Source of the DNA: Gymnorhina tibicen
Lineage: Eukaryota > Chordata > Aves > Passeriformes > Artamidae
Direction of reading: 5' to 3'
Assembly: GCA_013399875.1 (NCBI GenBank)
Contig: VXAZ01001670.1
Span: 1,539,519-1,603,518, forward strand
DNA length: 64,000 bases
Below are positions 27,501 through 40,300 of this stretch, one piece after another. The notes below the pieces were generated by a model that ran no database searches, had not been told where the DNA came from, and saw only the letters and a program-made list of their open reading frames with translations. The position numbers and the translations under genes are program-made. The first letter of the stretch is position 1. Each line of letters starts with the position of its first letter.

Positions 27501-30500
27501 GCTGGTGTAATATGAATCACTGTACAGAGTGGCTTGTTCTACAGTGGCATAGCTGCAGTAAACTGGCTTGCAGTCTAGGCTTATGTTCCCTCTGCAAGAG
27601 ATGTTGCTGGTGAAGGGACAGTCTCTCATCAGTGTTTTTATTTCAGGACGAAACAAACTTCCAAGTTTCCAGTCCCTTTCAGATGGTAAGTTTTGGGTCC
27701 CTGCCTCTTTTGGGAGGGGTGCAGATTTACATGAAACAAAGCATTTCCAAAAAAAGGGGAAGTGTCATCTGCCTTACAGTGCAGAAAGGGAAACTGAATC
27801 ATGTGCTGTCTAAAAGTTCCATCATGGGTGGTTCTTTCCTCAAAGAAATTAAAGAGTTGGCGTGGTGATCTGGGGTACTTACTTACGTACAACTGACAGC
27901 TGTTTGTTTTAGAGCAATGCTGTATTGCCATTTGGTGCTTAAGTTTGGGTCTTCTGCCATGAAAACCAAGAACGGGATGGGTTTGGAAGTGGATGTGAAT
28001 CAGGATTTTTATGTGCCTTTCCCTCTCAGCCCTCACTGACACGGGAGTTAAAAACTACGCCCCAGAGCTGCGCAGACCGAAAGCTGAGTACAAGGTGAGC
28101 AGCCTGTGTTTGTTGTATGCCGAGATTAGTGAACTTCCTACTCTACTGGTTTCATGGGAAGTGAATAATTGCTGTTTCAGACAGAAGAGGGCAATGCAGG
28201 GAATAGGACAGACACCGCAGAATGCACCCTTGCAGTAATATAGGCATTCTCTGCTTTTGCTCAGAAGTAGGGAGCTTTGCTGGGGATCTTGGTTACACCT
28301 TTTATTGAATAGTCCAGTAGCCTTTGTGGAAAGGATTTCTAAATAGTGCTTTGTCTGTAAGCGGCTTTCATGCTGGGTCAGATAAACTGGCATCACATGT
28401 GGTTTTTACATTTTTTTTAATATGAAAGTTTTGAAATTTCCCGTTCATGAATCACTGGGACAACAGAGGGAGTTGTACAGAGGCAGTGTTCCAATTGGCA
28501 GGAATGTTTGTCTACCAGATATGCAGTGATAGGTATTGTAGAATCTAGAGGATTTTGGGACTGGGTGGATTCCTCTTACTAGGTGTGAGGTTGTAGTTCC
28601 GTGTCCCTAGGTCCAGCCAGTAACAGGACTGAGCACATATTCCCTACAGATACAGACGTGCACAATGCTAACACAGCTGCCTGCATGGATTAACACTGAC
28701 AGAAACCAGTGCCTTTATGAACAGACACATACAGAAAACGCTCAAGCTTGATCCTGAGCTTTCTTTCTGTCTGACCAGTTCCACTGGTGTAACATACACA
28801 CACTCTATGGGTCCCTCCAGTAGCTGGTCTTAGACATCTGGTTTGTTTTGTAGCTGAATCCCAGATCCCAGTCTCCTCCAGTAGCTGGCACTTGCATCCT
28901 TGAGCTGCTAGGGTTCATGGTCCACCTGTCCTTGGCCATCTGATCCTCCCCAGGTTGGTGTATTTTTGTCAATTAGCCATTAATGACATGACTTCATGAC
29001 AGCACTTCCTCAAAGCACAGCAGGAGAAACAAGTGTGCCCTGTTGTGTTCTGTTCTGGGCCTGCAGAAGCAGTGAAACAGGAAGGAGAAGGATTTACAGC
29101 CCCTTAAATGCAGACAGGGGTGGTGTAAGTGGGGTGGAACAAAGAAGATAAAGTTAGTGGCAGCTTTTGATAAGTGTCTTGACAGTGACAGGCTGAGAAG
29201 CTGCCTCTGGCCAAAGGTGCTGAAGGGAACCCTGGTGCTCAGGATATTTGACACTCAGCTATATGTTGATTTGAGAGACTCATGTGCAGAGGTCCCCTAA
29301 TAGGACTGGATCAGACCTTTTATCCTTAGATTTGGGCTTTCAATAAATCTTCAATGGATTTTAAAATTCAGTGTCCTCAGAGCTGGTTCTTGTTGCTCCT
29401 TTTCTCTGGGCCTTTTGAGGCAGAAAGCTGAATTGCAACCACTGGCTTGAGTGCCTCACAGAGACCTAGATGACTATATGGTGTCTGAGTTCAGGAGTGG
29501 CTCAGGCCACCATCACTTTTTATCCAGTGTTTCAGATCATAGTGTCCCTGCAGGCTGCAGGGGGAAAATTCTGGTCGTTGCAGCAGTGGTAGCATATTAC
29601 CTTAAGATGGTCCTCCTACAGGCTTCAATGCCCTTGTCACATTGTCCTTCTGTTGTGTGACTCCCCAGGTGCTTGTCTGAGGCTGTTGTCCCTGCGTTCT
29701 CCATGCTGCTGTGAAAGACTTACCAGCAGAAGTCTGTCTGAATTGTAACAAGAAACTGACTCCTTGCCCCTCAGTTTTGGGTTAGTCTGTTTTGCATGTA
29801 TTTTGTTCGTCCTGAAAGCAACAAAATACATAGTTTGCAAGGAGGACAACCTGATGCAATGCACTTCTTATAAAGGATATGATGACAGACCTTACTGAGG
29901 CACTAGAAAGGCTGTGTTAACATATGAGCCTTTACCTTCCCTCCACACCAGCATATGCAGAGTCTGAGGGCTCAGCATTTGCACCTGAACAATGTATGTA
30001 CACATCCTACTAACACCTTCCCTGGAGCAGCTGGGTAAGTGTGAGTAGCTACGTGTGGGCCATCATTGAGGCAGCAGAAGTGGAAAGCAGCTTGGAGACT
30101 GCTGACATGATCTGAGGCTTAAGAGTGCTTTATTTTTCTTGTGGCAGGATTACAGCAGTGACTGGAGCCCCAAAGATACAGTCAGGCGAATGCAGAGGGG
30201 CAAGGTAAGGACTTTGCTCTCCCGCCTGCTTGTAAGAGATGGAGGGTGGGTGGTCCTAAACTGCTTTACACTTTCCTATGCTCCTGGGTGTTCTGGGAGC
30301 AAGGAGGGATCTGTGTTGCTTGCAACACCTAGCAGGGATGGTGGTCTGCCTGTCTGTTACTTTGCCAGGTGGCAGTGCTGGGATCACACTAGCTCAGGAG
30401 CAACAGGAGAACTTCAGGGTTTTGTTGCTTTGTTTACTTGAGTTGTCCCCTCAGCAAGGCTCTGACAGTAGGTATCTGTACTGCTGTGTCCCTTTCTACC

Positions 30501-33500
30501 CTTTCTGCTCCCTGGGGCTGGGTTTGTTTTAAAAATCGGGGGCGGTGGGGCTTTATCTCCATTCTCAGTTGGTGGCAAATGGAGGGAGGCAGACAGAAGT
30601 GGTCTTGGTTTCACTGGAGCTGTAATCTTGGTCTCAGCTGCTTCAGTGTGCAGTGGACACATAGGGAGATTGTGGTTTTACTCTGCATGTGTCTCCTTAA
30701 AGGCTGAGGTGAACTAAAGGTTGAGAGAGGCCACAGATGTGGGGTAAGAAGAAGGGAGAAAGAGTTACGACTCTACTTTCCTGGTCTCCTTTTTGGAAAG
30801 GTGCCTGCAGAGTTCCTTCCTCCTGTCAGGGCTAGTGGTTTGTGGTGTACAGGAAAGTTTTTTCATGTTACAAGGGTGTTTGTGCTGAATGTACGTTGTC
30901 TGCTGTCCTAAACTGGGCATTAATGAGGGTTGACTGCCACCCCTGCGGACAGATTTCCAGGGATTATGCAGCATGTGGTTTCAGCTAAATGCAAACTTCT
31001 CCACTTGTTGGGAGGGCAGTTATTTGTGTTGTTGAAGGGCTTATGGGAGAGGAATAGATAATACTTTGGGGGTTGGTTCAGCCTGAGGACTGTCTCACAT
31101 CCCACATGCCTATTCCTTCCTCTTCTTTCTCTAGGTCTGCTCTCTAGAGAGATTTCGCTCCCTGCAGGACAAGCTGGTGCTCTTGGATGAAGCTGTGGCA
31201 GGGCATGATGGGAATGTCATTACAGCTGTGAGTCCTGCTGGGGCCATACAGGGCTGGGACTTCCAGGTGGCCACACAGAGAGTGCTTGTGAGAATGCAGT
31301 CAGCTGGCCACCCAGTCTTGCAAGACTAGGGGGTGTTCTTTAGTTCAAACCAAGCAGTTACTAAAAACTGTCAAACTTTAAGACTGGGAAATTCGATATT
31401 ACTGCTGTCTTTCCTGCCACTCTGCAGAATTAATGTTAATTGATGTTAATAACAAGGAATCTGATCCAGCAGCCTTACAGATTTTTGCAACTACTTTTTG
31501 ACGGTCAAGGTTTAATCTGCTCATTGTAGCACAGAAGATTTGGGACCTGGGGCCTCACCAGTTTTTCTGGCTTTTAAAGTATCAGACAAGAAATGGGATT
31601 GTGTCAGAGCTTGCTTCATCCAGGTCTTTTAATTCCTTGGATTTTGCATGGAAAGGTTTTCCTTTGTAAATTTTGGTCTCACTTATCTAAACTCCAGAGT
31701 AGGAGCTTAGGCAAGCATCTAGGCAGCTGTGGCCCAGGTTCACTGCTTGTCATGGGTGTAGTGGGTACCAGTATTAAGTTCAGGGCTGTAAGAGCTGTGT
31801 TTTCAGAGCCCTTTGCAAAAGCTTCTCTAGGCATTGACCAGTTTGCTGTTTGTTTGTCTATCTGTCTTAATTCTGAGCTGTCTCTCTGTGCTCACAGGTC
31901 CTGATATTCCTGAAAAAGACCCTAAGGAGAGGTGAGCGTGACTGGGGCCGGAGTTTCTATAGTGTGTTTCAGTTAAGGACAGAGAGGGTAATTCTTTCAC
32001 TGGGTGCAAGTTAGAAAGAGAGCATCTGGGGTATTGCTGTTTTACTAAGCATGAAATATTTTTGTAGTGAGTGTAATGTGGGAGGCAGGGGGGATGGTGA
32101 TGCCCACAAAGGCTCCAGAGAGGAGCTTTAAGCAGTGGTAGGTGGTGGTGATGGGATCAATGAAAATGAATCTGTAGAGGTAGCACATGGCTGTGAATTC
32201 AGCTGTCAGCTCAGTGACTGGGCTCTTCCGTGCTCCAGCCTCCAAGACTGTGATTTGAGATGGGATAAGGTTGTTGAATCCTGCCAATGACTTTCAACTC
32301 CATGCACTGTGCTGAGTCCCCTCTGCTTGGTAGTGCTATCTTACTTTACCCACCTGTACCTAAACTCTCTCCCCTGCAGAGATCTTGTTTCGGGAGCTGG
32401 AGGTGCGGCAGGTGGCCTTGTGTCATCTGATCCATTTCCTCAGAGAGACGGGTGAGCAGAAGTTCCTTCTGGATCTGCTCAGGTGAGGCTGTTGATCCAT
32501 CTTGTGACAGAGCTGAGCACACTGCTAGGAACCTGCCTCCAAGTTAATGCTTGCTAATTCCCTTTTGCAGGTTCTTAGACAGGACTGAGGAAGTTGCTGT
32601 GAGTATTCCCAGGAGCATAATCTCCCTTAGTGCAGGGGGAGGCTGGCTGCAGAGTGTCTGGTAGTCAGGCAAAAGTTTTTCATCCCCATTTCACCCTCTG
32701 GAATACTGTGTCTCCCAAATCCATGAGAACAGACTGCTTCTTTCCCCTCTCCCTCCAGCTGTCTCAGTACCGGGAGCATTTGAACATCCAGGATGTAGAA
32801 AAAAGGAGGGAATTTCTGAAAGGTTGCATTGGGTAAGAAAAAATGCAAAAGCATGGGAGGGATGTGGATTCTTCACAGAAGGTGGTAGTGAAGAAAATTA
32901 GATCTCTGTCCCAGTGCCATGGCTTATGTGGTTTGAGAGCTGATGTCGGTTTTCCCCTAGTGGGAGTGGGATGTTGTGGACACAGAGAGGAAGCATTTGT
33001 GGCAATCACTAGTCCAGCAGCTTTTGCTGCTTATTCGGAGGGAAAGATGCTGCAAGGGACTTTCTGATCATTGACCCTTCAGATTGTAATGGGTGAAAGT
33101 TTGGGTGCCTGAGCACTTGAGGAAGTTGGTAGCATTCACTTGAGGTTGTTCTGTGAGAAGTGCCACGTAACATTTCTTTCTCTGGAGCCTGTCTAGGAGA
33201 GAGCCAGTTGGAGAGGGCAGCAGGTCAGGCACTTGAGTACCCACTAGCCATTCAAGCTGGGGCGAATGGGAGCTTGTTTCATAGAGAAAAAAAATCCTTC
33301 TAAGTGCACTTAGAAGCAAATGAAGGATTCTGTACTTAAGAGTTGGTCACACTGTCTCTTTCCTTCATGTCTGGCCAGGCTGCCATTTTCAGCTGAGGAT
33401 ACCTCCCACATCCAAGACCATTACACCCTGTTGGAGCGACAGATCATCATTGAGGTATGAAATCTTCTCTGCTGATCGGGACGTGGCTGGGACTGCCTGT

Positions 33501-36500
33501 GAGATCTCTTGCTGTCCCTAACTTACTTTGGCTCTAACCAGCCTGCCCTGGCTAATGTAGTTGTAATTGCTTTTCAGGCTGCTGTGCCAGGCACTTGTGA
33601 AATACCAGATCTGAAACTTGACAGCATGTTAGGGCTGTGCTTGCACACTGCTATCACAACACTCTCTCTAGGTCTCTATCCCACAGCTACACAGGGAGTT
33701 GTCCTGGCTCATGTTCACCGTCTGTCTTCCTGATTCCACAGGCTAATGATCGGCACTTGGAGATGGCGGGGCAGTCAGAGCTATTTCGGAAATATCCTCG
33801 CAAGGCTTCAATTCTCAACATGCCACTAGTGACCACTCTCTTCTATTCCTGTTTCTACCACTACACAGAGGCTGAGGTGAGGATGATGTGGCAGAAGACA
33901 AGAGTTTCATCTCATCCTTGTAGCCGTCAAGATGTGGGGTGGTCAAACTGTGGCATGTTAAGGAAAGAAAGTGAAAGAGAGGTCATATTTCATCCCTCAG
34001 AGAGACTTTGTCCCCTGGGACCAGTTTGGAGTTTTCCTTTGTGCTCCAAGACATTCAACCTGGCACAGTTTGTCAGGGAGTTGCCTCCGAGAAACCACTG
34101 TAAATCTCACGAGGCTGAGGTGCGTGGTACTGGTCTTGGAAGTTGAGGATGTAGGGAAACCAAACCAGAGAGCTAATGGGGTGGGATAGTTGCTCTCTTC
34201 TGCCAGCTGTTTCCTCCTGTGGCACTGACATGAGCAAAAAGCAGTAAAATCTTGAGAAGATTGGCCCTGTGCAAGGCAGATGCCTTATAACAGGTGTCTG
34301 AACCCCTCCCATGGCCTGCTCTGCTGAGTTTGCACTAACTTGTCTGCTTTCTCTAGGGAATGTTCAGCAGCCCCACCAACCTGAAGAAAACATTTAAGGT
34401 GCGTGAGTCTCCCCTGTTGTGGCAGCACTAGCTGAAAACATGCACAGACAAACTGTATGTAATGAAGGGGCTCAATAGGAGGAATTTGAGGGGCTCAGCA
34501 CTGAGCTAGGGAGGGGGCCATGGCATCCTTTTTGAGCAGGGCCCTTCTGGAGTCTCAGAAAGGCAAGTGGGGGCCATATGGAGACTTTCAATGGATGTAC
34601 CCTGTCTGCAGCAGCACTTGCAAATCCCCACTTCCTGCTCTCTGCAGTGCTGTCCGTGGCATCAGGCAGCATCTTGGCTGTTTGCCTGGCTGTTGGTGTG
34701 GGTCCTGGCAGGCTGGGGCAGGTGCCATTCGTGTTCAGCCCACACAGGCCTTCTGAGCTGTGCTACTGCTCTGACTGCAGCTTTCTGCCTTGCAGATTCC
34801 TGATAAGCAGTATGTGCTGACTGCTCTGGCTGCCCGTGCCAAGCTGCGAGCCTGGGGTGATGTGGATGCCCTCCTGACCACCAAGGTGAGCTGCGGAAAG
34901 CCTTGCTGGGGACATAGTCCCAAGTACTGGCATCTGCAACTGATAGCTGGCTTGTTCTGGAGTCACTGGACAGACTGGTTTTATTTCAGCAGGGCCCAGT
35001 ACCTCTGCTGCAGGGTGTTGCAATACTTTCCTCCTCTCCCTGCCCAAGACGTCTGCTGGGCCTGGCTTGGCTGCAGCAATAAGGTCAGAGAAGGGGGCTT
35101 CCCCTGAGCTCTGTTACCAAAGGGATTGCAGCTAGCCTGTGTCCAGCCACTGCGTGAAGGGCTCTGCCATGGAGTGCATGTTGTGGCCGTGGAGTACGTT
35201 GCTGGCACTGGAAGAAAAAAGCACATTTTCTTGTGACTGGAGGGGTTGCCCTTTTGGGTTAACATAGGTTTGGTTCTCATTTCAGAACTGGCTGGGTTAC
35301 ACCAAGAAAAAGGCACCTATTGGCTTCCACCGGGTGGTGGAGATCTTGCAGAGGAACAATGCTCCTGTGCAGGTGAGCCAGGAACCCCTGCTTATGTCCT
35401 GCTCTTTGTTGGGGTTTGGTATGTAAATGACTCCTCAGGTGAGCTGCTTCCTAGCTGGAAGCGGGAGAAGCTTGTCGATCTTCTGGGTCTGCCAGGTGGG
35501 TGCAGCACTCAGCTGAGCAACCCATGCATCAACAGGATGTGGGTGGTATTGAGGGCTGGGTCCTAGCTCTGACTGCAAGAGGGGCAGCTGGGCTAGAGTT
35601 TGCTGGGAACTCTCTTCCCACGTGCATTGCCATCTTTCTTTGCTACATTAAATTTTCTCTTGCCTAATCTGTCTGGCAATGTTAACCTGATCCATAGGAA
35701 TGAGGTAGCCTTAGACTCTGTTGATAGGAGGAAAAGTGCCAGCAAAACCTCAACTGTGGATATGAGGAGAACAGACTTCAGGCTGCTTAGGGAATTGGTA
35801 AGGTCCCCTGGGAAAATGTTTTTGCAGGCAGTGGGGTCCATAGGTCACTTTTTAAACATCACCTTCTAAGGGTACAGGAGCAGGTAATTCCCAGATGTTG
35901 GAAGTCAGGCAGGCAAAGCAGAAGGCCAGCTTGACTGAACAGGAATCTTCTCTTGGAAATAAGGCAAAAAAGGAAGGTGTAGAAGCAAGGTCAAATGACA
36001 TGGGAAGAATAGAGAGATGCTGCTTGCTGCTGTAGGGAGAAAATTTAGTGCAGCCAAAGTTCTACTGGAGTTGAAGCTGGCCAGAACTGTGGGGGACAAT
36101 AAACAGAGTCCTTACAAATATTTTAATAGCAATAGGCAGTGTAGAAATAACATTGGCCTGTCACAGGATGAGGATGATCACATCACAAACGGATGATGGA
36201 CCAAGCAGGTCTCAGTGTCCTGAGTTGGAGGACCATGAGTGCGAGAATGATCACCTCCTAGTCGACCCTGAATTTGTGCAGGATCTGCTGCTCTAGCTGG
36301 ATCCCTACAAATCTCTGGGACATGATGGGATTCATCAAAGAATCCACAAAGAGCCAGCTGATGTCATCACAAAACCTCAATGATTTTTTGAGCGGTCTTG
36401 GGAATCTGGAGAGATCCCAGATGACTGGAGGCTGGTTAATGTTGTCCCAGTTTTCAAGAGTGCAAGAAGGAGGACCCTGGAGACTGTAGGCCTGCTAGTC

Positions 36501-38778
36501 TCATTTCAGTGCATGGTAAAGTTACGGAAATTATTCTGGGAGGGATTGAAAAACCTGGAGCACAACACTTGTCACTGGTCACAGCCAGCGCAGCTTCATG
36601 AGAGGAAGGTTCTGCTTGTCAGATCTGATTTCCTTTTATGACAAGGTAACCCACCTGGTTGATCAAGGGAAGCCACTCCTTGTTATGTTTTTGGATTTCA
36701 GTGAAGTTTTGGATACTGTCTCTCACAGTATTCTTCTGGACAAAATGTCCAGCACACAGCTGGATAAACAAGTGATGAGATGGCTGAGCATCTGGTTCAT
36801 GGGTTGGGCATAAAGTGTTACAGTGAATGGGGTGACATCAGACTGGTGACTGGTCACTAGTGGGGTTTCACGGGGCTCCATCCTCGGCCCTGTGCTCTTC
36901 AACATCTTCATAAATGACTTGGATGCACGACTGGAAGAGGTACTAAGCAAGTCACAGATGATACAAAACTGAGAGGAGCTGTTGTGTCCCTAGAACAGGG
37001 AGGCCATGCAGAGAGGCCTCAACAAATTAGAGGGCGGGGCAGTCACCGAAACAGTGTGGAGTTCAGCAAGGGAAAGTGATGGATTCTGCATCTGGGATGG
37101 GGCAACCCCAGATGTATGGACAGACTGGGGAATGAGAGGCTGGAGATCAGCACCATGGATCCTGGTCACTGGCAAGTTGAATCTGAGCCAGCAGTGCCCT
37201 GGCAGTCAGGAGGGCCGACCCTGTCCTGGGGGGCATCAGGCACAGCATCGCCAGCCAGGCAAGGGAGAGAATTGTCCCGCTCTGCTCTGCACTGGGGCAG
37301 CCTCACCTCGAGTCCTGTGTGCAGTTTTGGGCATCACAATACAAGAAGGACATAAAGCTATTAGAGGGTGTTCAAAGGAGGACAATGAAGATGGTGAAGG
37401 GCCTTGAGGGGAAGCCATATGAGGAGCAGCTGAAGTCACTTGGTCTGTTCAGCCTGGAGAAGAAGAGCCTGAGGGGAAACCTCATTGCAGTCTACAACAT
37501 CCTTGTGAGGGGAAGAGGAGGGGTGACCAGTGCCAGGACCCAAGGGAGGTGGCCTGAAATTGTGTCAGAGAAGGTTTAGGTTTGATGTTGGAAAGAGGTT
37601 CTTCACCCAGAGAGTGGCTGGACACTGGAAAAGCTCCCCAGGGAAGTGGTTACAGCACAAAGCCTGACAGAATTCAAGAAACATTTGGACAATGCTCTCA
37701 GGCATATGGTGTGACCCTTGGGGATGGTGCTGTGCAGGTAACAGGAGTTGGACTCGATGATCCTTGTGGGTCCCTTCCAACTCAGCTTATTCTGTGATTC
37801 TGAGCTTTGTAGGCACAGCCTCTGGGATCCTGAGCAGTCTTGTCGAGGTCACTTGTTCCCTAAGGAAGGGGCCAAGTCTGTGTGACCAGCAGCTTTGAAA
37901 GATTTTGGGACTGGGGTGAGGGAATGAGGCAGGAGAAACCTACAGAAGAGAGCTGAGACATTCTTCTGTTTCTCACAGGTGCTGCAGGAATATGTGCGCC
38001 TGGTGGAGGATGTAGAGACCCGGCTGAACCTCGCTACCAAATACAAGTGCCATGATGTTGTCATAGAGGTAGATTCCTGCTGTGTGAAGAGATGGGACAC
38101 GGGCCTGCTTTTTCTCTCTAGCTTTTCTGTTCTCTGCCATGTGCCACTTCTGTCACGTGCCTGGTGATGTTTGTTTATCCCTGTGGCCTGGGAAAAGTGA
38201 TAAGGTTCCCAGTAGAAGTCCATGAGCCAGGAGAGTGGCTCCTAGCATTTGTGCTGTGAAATTGTTCTGTGTTGGGAACTGGATGGGGGATTGTAGAGTT
38301 GACCTGCTCATCTGCAGGGCACCATCTAACAGTGGAAGTGTCCTTTTCTCTCAGCTGGGTGCTGGTTTTGCTCTTTATCTAGACCTACAGGGATCTAAAG
38401 GATCGTATCCAGCTGACAGCATATAAATGCAAGGTGGAGCGGGGCTCTGCAGAAGAAGAGAAGATAAACAGCATTCTCAACAACATGGTAAGAAATGCTT
38501 ACTTTTTCTTCCAGACACTCATCAGAAACAGATACAGATTAGGTGTAAGGGCAGGGCTATCCTACATACTTTCTATCCCTGCTGGGAAGCTAATCTTTTG
38601 TTTGGGGTTGCGTTCAGGGTAGGAATGAATGGTTATAGTGATAGAAATGGCATGCTCTGGCCATAGCTGTCCTCGTCAGGGATTGGGAGTCACTAAGTTG
38701 GCCCCTAAGGCTCTTTGTTCAGCATGGCTGTTAGTCGTGTCTTGTTCTCTTTTTTAGCAAATCCGGTGGAAGAACTGA
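24523..38778 (+). CDS. VIPAS39: VIPAR / SPE-39 homologue, VPS33B-interacting trafficking protein
   Basis: Nineteen coding exons: 24523-24615, 25084-25183, 26495-26638, 27647-27685, 28030-28094, 30148-30204, 31135-31227, 31898-31931, 32380-32482, 32571-32598, 32759-32832, 33379-33454, 33742-33876, 34357-34398, 34796-34885, 35286-35372, 37979-38068, 38383-38487, 38758-38778. All introns are GT/AG and in phase, giving 491 residues (human 493). The N-terminus ([20 protein letters not shown]) and a short poly-Asp run before [12 protein letters not shown] are typical. A Ser-rich low-complexity linker of about 50 residues follows. The VPS16 C-terminal-like helical region fills the rest ([66 protein letters not shown]). 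It ends QIRWKN. The protein binds VPS33B in the CHEVI tethering complex on endosomes; human mutations cause ARC syndrome. The ORF is intact. Confidence 0.98.
35600..37800 (+). mobile_element. Degraded CR1 retrotransposon, 5'-truncated, in VIPAS39 intron
   Basis: This CR1 copy of about 2.2 kb lies in sense orientation between VIPAS39 exons 16 and 17. The left part encodes remnants of the region before the reverse transcriptase ([16 protein letters not shown]). The central part keeps RT pieces: [21 protein letters not shown] text, then [20 protein letters not shown] (36.69-36.75 kb), then [20 protein letters not shown] split by stops. The 3' end encodes the [11 protein letters not shown]...[15 protein letters not shown] block and finishes in the CR1 tail ATTCTGTGATTCTGA. 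Many stops and frameshifts make it inactive. The left boundary is approximate. Confidence 0.92.
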
Positions 38779-39318
38779 GCACCTGTGAAACAGCCTGTTT
38801 GGCTGTAGCCGTGTCACCAAAAGAGGGAACTGCAAAACCCAGTCCAGTGCCAACAGAGCAGCTCTGTTCCTAATCATTGCATGATCAACGTTCGTTGGTG
38901 ACAGTGGGTGCCTGTGGCTTGTGGCAGCGTGGCGTTCAGGCTGGTTGAAGACAGCTACTAAAATGTAGCTGGCAAAACCATGGTACTGATCCATCAGGGT
39001 TGATTCTTTTTGGAATCTGATTGTCTTTGGCGTGGCTGTAAGCCAGGCATCACTTGTGTGTATGGAGGAAAGTTGCTGGGCACAGCAAGATTAATGTTTG
39101 CTCTGGGTGGTGCCTGAGCTTATTCTTGCAAGAGGAACGTTTCAGTCACACTCATGAGTCTCTCCACTAGACAGTGCCGACCAGTCCCTGTAACAGTCAA
39201 GCTGGCTTGGGTATCACTAATCATGGCTGTGGCTGGAGTAAAACCTACCTGGACCACGTTCTCCCCGCGTGAAAGTGTCGGGGGAAAGGATCAGCTGCAC
39301 TTTTTTTTTTTTTTTTTT

Positions 39319-39357
39319 NNNNNNNNNNNNNNNNNNNNNNNNNNNNNNNNNNNNNNN
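39319..39357. other. Assembly gap between two T-tracts
   Basis: There are 39 N, with 18 T on the left and GCTGC plus about 21 T on the right. It lies between the VIPAS39 stop codon and its likely poly(A) signal, so it falls in the 3' UTR. The true size and content are unknown; homopolymer sequencing failure is the simplest cause. Confidence 0.98.
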
Positions 39358-39702
39358 GCTGCTTTTTTTTTTTTTTTTTTTTTGGTTTGTTCTGGCTCAC
39401 CCTAGGAAAAGAGGTGTATGAACTCCTGAAGAGAGCCAGGACAGCAACCTCTGCCAGTATCCTGCTAGCACTCTGCAGCATTTGGAAGATCCCTTTATCA
39501 GGGAAAGACCTAGTCTGGAGGTGGTCAAAGTCCTGATGGAGAGCAAGCAGGGACCTCTCTCAGTTGACACAAACCTGCTGGCCCCAGCAGCTCTTTTCTC
39601 AGAAAGTGTTATGCCAGGAAGGATTGAAAAGCACTTTCTCAGAAACACAACTCCTCAGGCAACTGCTGGCTTCATCCTTTCAGACCTCACTTCAACTCTG
39701 TA

Positions 39703-39708
39703 AATAAA
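39703..39708 (+). terminator. VIPAS39 poly(A) signal
   Basis: AATAAA is followed by T/GT-rich DNA (GCTGTCTCTTTCTCCTTGGCTGTTTG, written here only as a description of the downstream element). It is the first canonical hexamer after the VIPAS39 stop, giving a 3' UTR of about 0.9 kb plus the unknown gap. Confidence 0.7.
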
Positions 39709-40047
39709 GCTGTCTCTTTCTCCTTGGCTGTTTGTTTCCTTCCCCCACTAAGCACATTGTCACTCTTGAGTGCTAATCCTGAGCAATTTATCACCTCCCA
39801 CAAAATGAGTTTCAGGTTGTTTTTTAATGTTCTGAAAAGCACAGTGCATGTCACCATGGAATGGCATTGCTTACAGCAGTACCTAATTTCACACCTTCAA
39901 TGCCATCAGCACAGATTAATTAATTTAAATGTAGGAGAGTTTGCTGCCACAGGGGGTCACACAAAGAGAGTAGATTTGGATTCCAGCCTCCCTGTTGCAC
40001 TGTGAACTCTCATGTCTTTTTCTGTTGCTGGTTTTTTTTTTTCTTAC

Positions 40048-40300
40048 GGAATCAGTTGGGTTGAAAGGGACCTCTTGATCATCTAGTCCACTCATGCTTT
40101 AGTAGGGTCACCTGGAACAGGCAGACCAGGACTATGGCTATTTGGGTTTTCAGTATCATCACAGCTGGAGATGACTCAGCTTCTCTAGGAAACCTGTTCC
40201 TGAATTTGGCAACACTCACAGTACAAAGATGGTTTTGTGTCTTCAGATGGACCATCACATTTCAATTTGCTTAGTGCCCCTTGTCATCTCAGGGAAGAGA
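40048..40300 (-). repeat. CR1 3' end fragment, reverse orientation
   Basis: The + strand shows a CR1 tail in reverse complement: GGAATCAGTTGGGTTGAAAG, GACCTCTTGATCATCTAGTC, AGTAGGGTCACCTGGAACAG, then CTAGGAAACCTGTTCCTGAA and TTAGTGCCCCTTGTCATCTC. It is diverged and has no ORF. Confidence 0.88.
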
